A stretch of DNA of 5,453 nucleotides from an uncultured Eubacteriales bacterium (GTDB lineage: Bacteria > Bacillota > Clostridia > Oscillospirales > CAG-272): NCBI GenBank assembly GCA_934462825.1, contig CAKSIP010000056.1, positions 1-5,453 of the forward strand, in the 5' to 3' direction. This document shows, one piece after another, positions 1 to 4,834 of this stretch; position 1 is the stretch's first letter; each line of letters starts with the position of its first letter. A program made the translations under genes and the position numbers. The notes beneath the pieces were generated by a model, which saw nothing but the letters and a program-made list of their open reading frames with translations, made no database searches and was not told the origin of the DNA.

Positions 1-1
1 C

Positions 2-36
2 AAAAGGCTTCGGGGAAATCCGAAGCCTTTTCTTTT
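2..36 (+). terminator. Intrinsic terminator, probably bidirectional
   Basis: A perfect 12-bp stem (2-13 with 20-31) closes a 6-nt loop (14-19). It is followed on the plus strand by a T-rich run (28-36, broken by one C). The A-run at the 5' side gives the minus strand a T-run too, so it could end transcription from either side. It most likely closes the gene left of the window and insulates the leuS leader. Confidence 0.85.
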
Positions 37-37
37 A

Positions 38-152
38 CTACACAACCGCTTTATTCCTCAACTCCTTTATCATCTCCCCCCAGCTTCTTTTCGCACTCCT
101 CCTCGCTCTTTGCGTAGACAATATGCTGTTCCCCCCTATGATAAAACTCTCA
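38..152 (-). pseudogene. Possible decayed coding remnant, unidentified
   Basis: Read on the minus strand, about 23 codons after an in-frame stop (150-152) give a natural-looking charged peptide containing HRGEQHIVYAKSEEECEKKL. At a run of six C (76-81 on the plus strand) the frame would have to lose one base to continue as GEMIKELRNKAVV and stop at 38-40. There is no start codon or ribosome binding site. This could be the tail of a gene broken by a stop and a frameshift, or chance. The family is not recognised and confidence is low. Confidence 0.2.
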
Positions 153-159
153 AAAAAGG

Positions 160-188
160 TTGACAAAGCTCAAAAAGTGTGCTATAAT
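160..188 (+). promoter_or_regulatory. Sigma-70/SigA-type promoter of leuS
   Basis: TTGACA (160-165) and TATAAT (183-188) are both perfect consensus hexamers, separated by 17 nt. Transcription should start near 195, giving a leader of about 340 nt before leuS, the right size for a T-box leader. Confidence 0.9.
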
Positions 189-424
189 CAATCCAATTCA
201 AAAAAGTTCACTTGCTTTTCAATCGCTGTGATGGGGCATGGATGACGGAGTGCGTTTCAGAGAGCCGGAGAGGGTGCGATCCCGGTACGTATAAGTCAAA
301 CCTCTCTCCCCGGAGCGCCGGCCCGAACAGGGAACATCTCCTTCTTTGCGTAGGCTCCGGCGGGATCCGACCGTTATATCGGGTACATACACTTGTATGG
401 GAAAGAGGATCGTACAGATCAATC

Positions 425-456
425 GGAGTGGTACCGCGGAATATACTTTCGTCTCC
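425..456 (+). promoter_or_regulatory. T-box antiterminator helix
   Basis: GGAG (425-428) can pair with CTCC (453-456), enclosing the T-box bulge and the ACCGCG stretch. The 3' strand of this helix is also the 5' arm of the terminator that follows, so the two structures exclude each other. This is the classic T-box switch. Uncharged tRNA-Leu would be expected to stabilise this form. Confidence 0.8.
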
Positions 457-492
457 TTTGCGCAACAGAGGAGAGGAAGGTTTTTTCTTTTT
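446..492 (+). terminator. Leader (attenuator) terminator of the leuS T-box
   Basis: The arms 446-459 and 467-480 pair with one G/G mismatch (451/475) and wobbles at 447/479 and 458/468, around the 7-nt loop 460-466. A T-run follows (481-486, C, then more T). It lies between the T-box and the leuS start codon, so it acts as the off state of the leader. Confidence 0.88.
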
Positions 493-533
493 ACGGCCAT
501 TTTTCAATGAAAATTATTATAATGAGGTGCGAT

Positions 534-2939
534 ATGAAATATGATTTTAACAGCATCGATCCCAAATGGCAAAAACGCTGGGAAGATGCCGGTATTTTTC
601 ACGCCAGCAATGCGTGCGATAATCCCAAAAAATTCTATGGGTTGGTAGAGTTTCCGTATCCTTCCGGCGCCGGTATGCATGTCGGCCATATCAAAGCATA
701 TTCCGGGCTTGAGGTTGTGTCTCGCAAAAGACGAATGCAGGGATATAATGTTTTGTTCCCGATCGGCTTTGACGCCTTCGGACTTCCGACCGAAAATTAT
801 GCCATCAAAACGGGGATTCATCCGCGCCAGGTTACCGATAAAAATATTGCCCGTTTTACCGAACAACTGAAGCGCGTTGGCTTCTCCTTTGATTGGAGCC
901 GTACTGTAGATACGACCGATGAAAACTATTATAAGTGGACGCAGTGGATCTTTTTGAAAATGTTTGAAAAAGGGCTGGTGTTTCGGGACACGGCCATGGT
1001 CAACTACTGCCCCTCCTGTAAGGTTGTGCTTTCCAACGAGGATTCGCAGGGAGGAAAATGCGACATTTGTCACAGCGATATTGTCCAAAAATCCAAAGTC
1101 GTTTGGTATTTGCGAATCACTGCGTATGCAGATAAATTGCTGGAAGGCTTGGATCACGTGGACTATCCGCCCAATATTAAAATGCAGCAGGTCAATTGGA
1201 TCGGGAAATCGACCGGCGCTTTTGTAAACTTCGGCGTAACGGGAACGAATGAAAAACTGCGGATTTACACGACGCGTCCCGATACGCTGTTTGGCGTAAC
1301 TTTTATGGTTATAGCGCCCGAGCATCCTATCATTGATAAGTATAAAGACGCTATCTCTAATATGGATGCTATCGAGGCCTATCGGGAACAGTGCAGCAAG
1401 AAAACCGAATTTGAACGCACCCAGCTTTCCAAAGAAAAGACCGGCGTCTGCATTAAAGGGCTTCAAGGAATCAACCCGGTGAACGGAAAGAAAATCCCGA
1501 TCTATATTTCCGACTACGTCATGATGGGGTACGGCACAGGCGCAATTATGGCAGTCCCCGCCCATGATGAAAGAGACTATGATTTTGCGAAAAAGTTCGG
1601 CATAGACATTGTGGAAGTCATTCAGGGGGGCGATATTTCGCAGGCCGCCTATACGGGCGACGGGGCTATGGTCAATTCCGAATTTTTGAATGGGTTTACC
1701 AATAAAAAGGATTCGATTGCCCGCATGATTGCTTTTTTGGAAGAAAAGGGAATCGGAGAAAAGGGCGTTCAATATAAAATGAAGGATTGGGCGTTCAACC
1801 GCCAGAGATATTGGGGAGAACCGATCCCGATTGTGCATTGCCCCAAGTGCGGTATGGTGCCGGTTCCTTACGAGGAGCTTCCGCTTCGCTTGCCGACGGT
1901 GTCGGATTTCAAGCCGGGCGAGGGCGGGGAAAGCCCGTTGGCAAGAATTGATTCCTTCGTTCACTGCCAATGCCCGCGTTGCGGCGCCGACGCCAAGCGT
2001 GAGACCGATACCATGCCGCAGTGGGCGGGATCTTCCTGGTATTTCCTGCGCTACATTGATCCGAGAAACGATTCAGCGCTCGCCGATAAAAAGCTGTTGG
2101 ATTATTGGCTCCCGGTCGATTGGTATAACGGCGGCATGGAACACGTCACAAGACACCTGATCTATTCAAGATTTTGGTATAAATTTCTGTACGACCTTGG
2201 TATGGTGTCCCCGCCGGAACCGTATGCCAAGCGCACGGCGCAGGGCTTGATTCTTGGCCCTGACGGCGAAAAAATGAGCAAATCCAAAGGCAATGTCGTA
2301 GATCCCAATGAAGTTGTAAACGCTTACGGCGCCGACGTGCTTCGTGTGTATATCCTTTTTATGGGAGATTACGGAAGCGCCGCTCCGTGGTCGGAATCCA
2401 GCGTCAAAGGCTGCAAACGCTTTGTTGACCGAGTGGCCGATATGGTTTCTTTGGTCAAGGGCAGTGGGGAAACGCCCGCTTTGTCCGCCTCCTTCCACAA
2501 AACGATCAAAAAAGTGTCCGGGGATATTGAAGAAATGAAATTCAATACCGCGATTGCCGCTATGATGACGCTCGTGAATGAAATTTACGATCATGGATCC
2601 TTGACCAAGGACGAAATGATGATCTTCGCCCGTCTGCTCTCTCCGTTTGCTCCGCACATTTGCGAGGAGATTTGGGAAACGCTCGGCGGCGAGGGCTTCT
2701 GCTCGTTAGCCCCTTGGCCGGAATTTGATGAAGCAAAAACTGTGGACGGCACGGTGGAAATTGCACTTCAGGTGAATGGAAAGCTCAAAGGCACGGTTTC
2801 CTTGCCCATGGATTGCCCCAAAGAGGAAGCCATTGCCGCCGCGAAGGCCGATGCCCGCGTAGCTACGGCGATCGAGGGCAAGAGCATTGTGAAGGAAATC
2901 GCCGTTGCCAATCGCATTGTCAATATTGTTGTACGCTGA
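534..2939 (+). CDS. leuS: Leucyl-tRNA synthetase
   Basis: Class I aminoacyl-tRNA synthetase that charges tRNA-Leu with leucine using ATP in the cytoplasm. The 801-residue length matches the compact Bacillus-type enzyme (about 800 residues). Visible parts: the HIGH signature as HVGH (49-52) after FPYPSGAGM; a zinc-knuckle cysteine set (159, 162, 176, 179); the CP1 editing domain with TTRPDTLFG (246-254) and AVPAHDERD (340-348), which hydrolyses mischarged tRNA; a second cysteine set (436, 439, 480, 483); GSSWYF (499-504); WYNGGMEH (530-537); KMSKS (580-584), with no large leucine-specific insertion before it; an anticodon-binding helical region; and a C-terminal domain from about 741. The start at 534 has GAGG (524-527) 6 nt upstream. 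An in-frame ATG at 507 has no ribosome binding site. It is expressed from the T-box leader and appears monocistronic. All catalytic signatures are intact. Confidence 0.98.
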   Translation: MKYDFNSIDPKWQKRWEDAGIFHASNACDNPKKFYGLVEFPYPSGAGMHVGHIKAYSGLEVVSRKRRMQGYNVLFPIGFDAFGLPTENYAIKTGIHPRQVTDKNIARFTEQLKRVGFSFDWSRTVDTTDENYYKWTQWIFLKMFEKGLVFRDTAMVNYCPSCKVVLSNEDSQGGKCDICHSDIVQKSKVVWYLRITAYADKLLEGLDHVDYPPNIKMQQVNWIGKSTGAFVNFGVTGTNEKLRIYTTRPDTLFGVTFMVIAPEHPIIDKYKDAISNMDAIEAYREQCSKKTEFERTQLSKEKTGVCIKGLQGINPVNGKKIPIYISDYVMMGYGTGAIMAVPAHDERDYDFAKKFGIDIVEVIQGGDISQAAYTGDGAMVNSEFLNGFTNKKDSIARMIAFLEEKGIGEKGVQYKMKDWAFNRQRYWGEPIPIVHCPKCGMVPVPYEELPLRLPTVSDFKPGEGGESPLARIDSFVHCQCPRCGADAKRETDTMPQWAGSSWYFLRYIDPRNDSALADKKLLDYWLPVDWYNGGMEHVTRHLIYSRFWYKFLYDLGMVSPPEPYAKRTAQGLILGPDGEKMSKSKGNVVDPNEVVNAYGADVLRVYILFMGDYGSAAPWSESSVKGCKRFVDRVADMVSLVKGSGETPALSASFHKTIKKVSGDIEEMKFNTAIAAMMTLVNEIYDHGSLTKDEMMIFARLLSPFAPHICEEIWETLGGEGFCSLAPWPEFDEAKTVDGTVEIALQVNGKLKGTVSLPMDCPKEEAIAAAKADARVATAIEGKSIVKEIAVANRIVNIVVR

Positions 2940-2977
2940 TTTTCTGAAAAAAGTCTTGAAAATCGGGATAAATCCTA

Positions 2978-3006
2978 TTGACAAAGCATATAGAATCTTG
3001 TATAAT
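2978..3006 (+). promoter_or_regulatory. SigA-type promoter of rpsU
   Basis: TTGACA (2978-2983) and TATAAT (3001-3006) are both perfect, with a 17-nt spacer. The promoter lies about 40 nt after the leuS stop. This suggests strong constitutive transcription of rpsU, independent of the T-box-controlled leuS transcript. No clear terminator separates leuS from it. Confidence 0.9.
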
Positions 3007-3011
3007 ATAAA

Positions 3012-3034
3012 AAGAGAACTTTTGAAAGTCTCTT
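3012..3034 (+). other. Imperfect hairpin in the rpsU 5' untranslated region
   Basis: The arms 3012-3021 and 3026-3034 can pair with one bulged A (3017) around a 4-nt loop. It lies at or just after the expected transcription start (about 3013) and before the ribosome binding site. It could stabilise the mRNA 5' end; a regulatory role is only inference. Confidence 0.35.
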
Positions 3035-3062
3035 GGCTATAAGCGGAGGGAGGGAGAAAAAT

Positions 3063-3239
3063 ATGGCAGAAATCAAAGTCAAAGAGGGAGAATCGCTTGA
3101 CAGTGCGCTTCGTCGTTTTAAGCGTGCAACCGCTCGCTCGGGCGTTCTCACTGATCTTCGCAAAAAAGAGCACTATGAAAAGCCCAGCGTAAGACGCAAA
3201 AAGAAATCTGAGGCGGCAAGAAAGCGCAAGTATAAATAA
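3063..3239 (+). CDS. rpsU: 30S ribosomal protein S21 (bS21)
   Basis: Small basic protein of the 30S subunit that aids base-pairing between mRNA and the 16S rRNA 3' end at initiation. The 58 residues match the usual Firmicutes bS21 length. The N-terminal strand (MAEIKVKEGESLDSALRRFK) and the lysine/arginine-rich tail (RRKKKSEAARKRKYK) are typical. The ATG at 3063 is preceded by a purine-rich double Shine-Dalgarno stretch (GGAGGGAGGG, 3045-3054) ending 8 nt before the start. A TTG at 3033 in the same frame lies upstream of this site and is not credible. The gene has its own consensus promoter. Neighbours often reported for rpsU elsewhere (dnaG, rpoD or a GatB/YqeY-domain gene) are absent within this window. 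Confidence 0.97.
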   Translation: MAEIKVKEGESLDSALRRFKRATARSGVLTDLRKKEHYEKPSVRRKKKSEAARKRKYK

Positions 3240-3260
3240 GCGCTTGCATTGCTGTGAAAA

Positions 3261-3297
3261 GGGGATGTTGAAAAACAGGCTGTTTTTTAACATCCCC
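3261..3297 (+). terminator. Long inverted repeat after rpsU, probable terminator
   Basis: GGGGATGTT (3261-3269) pairs with AACATCCCC (3289-3297), and the stem continues inward through A-T pairs (3271-3275 with 3283-3287) to a small loop near 3278-3280. The stem is long and stable, but the bases after it (CCTCAAAATA) are not a T-run. Termination may therefore be partial, or the structure may protect the rpsU mRNA 3' end. Confidence 0.6.
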
Positions 3298-3384
3298 CTC
3301 AAAATATCAATTTTCTTTTTCATACGGTTAAAGCAATGTTTTTCCGATGTTGATTTGAAAAATCTAAATTTTATATGAAAGGAA

Positions 3385-3403
3385 CCTTTTGTCAAGCAAA
3401 AGG
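3385..3403 (+). promoter_or_regulatory. Hairpin covering the ribosome binding site of the small membrane gene
   Basis: CCTTTTG (3385-3391) pairs perfectly with CAAAAGG (3397-3403) around a 5-nt loop. The 3' arm contains most of the only Shine-Dalgarno-like stretch (AAAAGGA, 3398-3404) before the ATG at 3417. In the folded state this site would be hidden. Whether this regulates translation is inference. Confidence 0.4.
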
Positions 3404-3416
3404 AACGACTGAAATT

Positions 3417-3641
3417 ATGCAAGAATTTAGAAAAGCGCTGACAAATTTGCCGTGGATTGCCAAGCTTCTTTTGGTTGTGTTTTATGATCTTTACGGAAGC
3501 CTGAAACGGATTTCCAAAGGAGATACCAAAGGGATTGTCATTGGCTTGCTCATGCTTGTTACGGGTAACTTCTTCGGCATTATGTGGATCGTTGACCTTG
3601 TGACAGTGATTCTCAATAAGGAAGTTACGGTTTTGGACTAA
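3417..3641 (+). CDS. Small two-helix membrane protein, unknown function
   Basis: A 74-residue protein from the ATG at 3417. It has a short charged N-terminus, a first hydrophobic segment (about 11-28, LPWIAKLLLVVFYDLYGSL), a basic loop with K30, R31, K34 and K38, then a long second hydrophobic segment (about 39-66) containing GNFFGIMWIVDLV, and a short tail NKEVTVLD. The layout resembles small Firmicutes membrane proteins ending in a W-I-x-D-L motif, and loosely Pmp3/YqaE-like proteins. I do not recognise a named family. The start is uncertain: an in-frame ATG at 3375 would add 14 residues but has no ribosome binding site, whereas AAGGA (3400-3404) lies 12 nt before 3417, which is somewhat far. 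No convincing promoter is visible in 3298-3416, so it may rely on readthrough from rpsU or a weak promoter. A strong terminator follows. Confidence 0.75.
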   Translation: MQEFRKALTNLPWIAKLLLVVFYDLYGSLKRISKGDTKGIVIGLLMLVTGNFFGIMWIVDLVTVILNKEVTVLD

Positions 3642-3669
3642 GCTCTGACGGAGCTTGAATCCAAGGAAA

Positions 3670-3716
3670 AAGCTGTTAAGGAATGCGCAACGTATTCTTT
3701 GACAGCTTCTTTTTTT
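3670..3716 (+). terminator. Strong intrinsic terminator after the small membrane gene
   Basis: An 18-bp stem (3670-3687 with 3691-3708, with wobbles at 3677/3701, 3680/3698 and 3685/3693) closes a 3-nt loop (CAA). It is followed by a T-run to 3716 broken by one C. It separates the membrane gene from the ispE promoter. A minor 6-bp hairpin (3640-3645 with 3651-3656) overlaps the stop codon just before it. Confidence 0.9.
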
Positions 3717-3725
3717 CGGAAACCG

Positions 3726-3754
3726 TAGACATTCGCGCCGGCACATGGTATAAT
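3726..3754 (+). promoter_or_regulatory. Extended -10 promoter of ispE
   Basis: TAGACA (3726-3731, one mismatch to consensus) and a perfect TATAAT (3749-3754) are spaced by 17 nt. TG at 3746-3747 forms an extended -10 element. Transcription should start near 3761, giving a leader of under 30 nt before the ATG at 3789. Confidence 0.85.
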
Positions 3755-3788
3755 TTTGATAAAAAAAGAAAAGAGAAAGGGCCAAAGC

Positions 3789-4709
3789 ATGGAAAAAATG
3801 GAGCTTTTGGCTTATGCCAAAATAAACTTAACGCTGGATGTAACCGGACGATTGCCCAATGGCTATCACCGTATTGACAGCTTTATGCAAAGCGTGAGCC
3901 TTGCCGATAAGCTCACCGTGGAAATCAAGCAGGGAAGCGGAATTGAAGTCGGTTGCCGCTCGTCCTATGCGCCGGATGGCAAGGATAATATCGTTTACCG
4001 CGCCGTACAACGCTACCTTCAAGAAACGGGACATAGCGCAAACGTAAAGATTACGCTGGAAAAAAACATTCCGTCGCCCATGGGACTTGGAGGAGGCAGT
4101 GCCGATGCGGCCGCGGTGCTTCGCGCTTTGGCCGATTATTTCGGGGAGGCATCGGATAGCCCGTCCTTGATCCGCGTGGCGGCCGAAATCGGCTCGGATG
4201 TGCCGTTTTGCCTTCACGGCGGTACCCAGCGCGTTAGAGGAATGGGGGAACAACTGACACCTCTCCCCGCATTGCCGGATTGCCTTTTTGTGATTACGTA
4301 TGGGAAAAAGCCAACGCTGACGGGGCCGGCGTATCAGCTGCTGGATCAAATGTTCGGAAATTTTGCCGAGCCGATACCGACGGAGCATGCCGATGCGCGC
4401 CGGATGGAAACAGCGCTGGCGCAAGGGGCGCTTTCGGAGGTCGGAGCTGCACTTTATAATATTTTTGAAAATCTTTTTTCGGAAACGGCCGAGCCGCCCG
4501 TGTTGAAGGAACGCCTGAAACAAGCGGGCGCGTTGGGCAGCCTGATGAGCGGAAGCGGCTCGTCCGTTTATGGGATTTTTTCTCTCCAAGAGCGTGCGTT
4601 GGCCGAACGCGCCGTGGCGCGTTTGAAAGAGGAAGGCTTTGGCGCGGTGCTTTGCCATCCCGTGCCAAGACTGACGAAAAATTCCACGGAAACGATCAAT
4701 TGCTTTTAA
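3789..4709 (+). CDS. ispE: 4-diphosphocytidyl-2-C-methyl-D-erythritol kinase
   Basis: GHMP-superfamily kinase that phosphorylates CDP-ME at the 2-hydroxyl with ATP, a middle step of the MEP (non-mevalonate) route to IPP and DMAPP. The protein has 306 residues, within the usual IspE range. Signatures: LAYAKINLTLDVTGRLPNGYH near the N-terminus with the expected catalytic lysine (K11); the ATP-binding loop PSPMGLGGGSADAAA (95-109); SDVPFCLHGG with the expected catalytic aspartate (D137); and the C-terminal GHMP motif LMSGSGSSVYGIF (252-264). The ATG at 3789 has AAAGG (3776-3780) 8 nt upstream. An in-frame TTG at 3756 lies before the expected transcription start and is rejected; an ATG at 3798 is a less likely alternative. 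It has its own promoter and terminators, so it is probably monocistronic. Finding it implies the MEP pathway operates here. Confidence 0.96.
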   Translation: MEKMELLAYAKINLTLDVTGRLPNGYHRIDSFMQSVSLADKLTVEIKQGSGIEVGCRSSYAPDGKDNIVYRAVQRYLQETGHSANVKITLEKNIPSPMGLGGGSADAAAVLRALADYFGEASDSPSLIRVAAEIGSDVPFCLHGGTQRVRGMGEQLTPLPALPDCLFVITYGKKPTLTGPAYQLLDQMFGNFAEPIPTEHADARRMETALAQGALSEVGAALYNIFENLFSETAEPPVLKERLKQAGALGSLMSGSGSSVYGIFSLQERALAERAVARLKEEGFGAVLCHPVPRLTKNSTETINCF

Positions 4710-4713
4710 TAAT

Positions 4714-4764
4714 AAAAAGGTCGTGTTAAAAAGCTCAAAATGAACTTTTTAACACGACCTTTTT
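4714..4764. terminator. Bidirectional terminator between ispE and the LRR gene
   Basis: A perfect 20-bp stem (4714-4733 with 4745-4764) encloses an 11-nt loop. The stem ends are A-run and T-run, so both strands see a GC-containing stem followed by T residues (on the minus strand TTTTTATTATT). It is placed to stop ispE on the plus strand and the convergent LRR gene on the minus strand. Confidence 0.9.
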
Positions 4765-4771
4765 CTGTGAC

Positions 4772-4798
4772 AAGCGGGGGCGTTGTTCCCCCGCTTTT
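4772..4798. terminator. Second terminator hairpin in the convergent spacer
   Basis: AAGCGGGGG (4772-4780) pairs perfectly with CCCCCGCTT (4788-4796) around a 7-nt loop (4781-4787). A short T-run to 4798 favours plus-strand activity as a backup for ispE. On the minus strand it is the first hairpin met after the LRR stop, but it is followed only by a weak T content. Confidence 0.75.
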
Positions 4799-4834
4799 AT
4801 GCTATATGTATTGTGTTGCGCGAGAATTTTGCTT

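Larger units (their letters stand above)
195..492 (+). promoter_or_regulatory. T-box riboswitch leader of leuS (tRNA-Leu sensor)
   Basis: The untranslated leader carries standard T-box landmarks. A GATGA kink-turn-like element (241-245) is followed by AGAGAG (259-264), then a distal Stem I hairpin with CCGG at 265-268 pairing with 282-285 around a loop containing GGTGCGA. A GGAGC returns on the 3' side (312-316). The specifier should lie in the pyrimidine-rich stretch at 301-310, where CUC leucine triplets occur at 302, 304 and 306; I cannot say which is read. A small hairpin (386-390 with 395-399) and another (408-411 with 417-420) fit the linker and Stem III region. The T-box core spans 424-439, including TGGT (429-432), which would pair with the NCCA end of uncharged tRNA. 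Known T-boxes of this class raise expression when the cognate tRNA is uncharged. The leucine assignment rests on the downstream gene plus the CUC triplets. Confidence 0.92.

Noticed and set aside
393..533. Upstream in-frame extension of leuS (extra 47 residues)
   Set aside because: It runs through the T-box core and the leader terminator, has no ribosome binding site, and the conserved LeuRS N-terminus (MKYDF...) begins at 534 with a good GAGG site.
504..1970. Long minus-strand open frame opposite leuS
   Set aside because: It lies antisense to a fully conserved LeuRS, shows no recognisable domain, and is a typical shadow frame.
3350..3376. Promoter for the small membrane gene (TTGATT with TTATAT)
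   Set aside because: The hexamers are poor and the spacing is about 15 nt; not strong enough to list as a promoter.
2706..3785. Long minus-strand open frame across leuS end, rpsU, the small gene and the ispE promoter
   Set aside because: It crosses two promoters, an rRNA-protein gene and two terminators on the plus strand, and has no recognisable product. It is a shadow frame.
3828..4658. Minus-strand open frame opposite ispE
   Set aside because: Antisense to intact ispE motifs, arginine-rich low-quality composition and no family signature.
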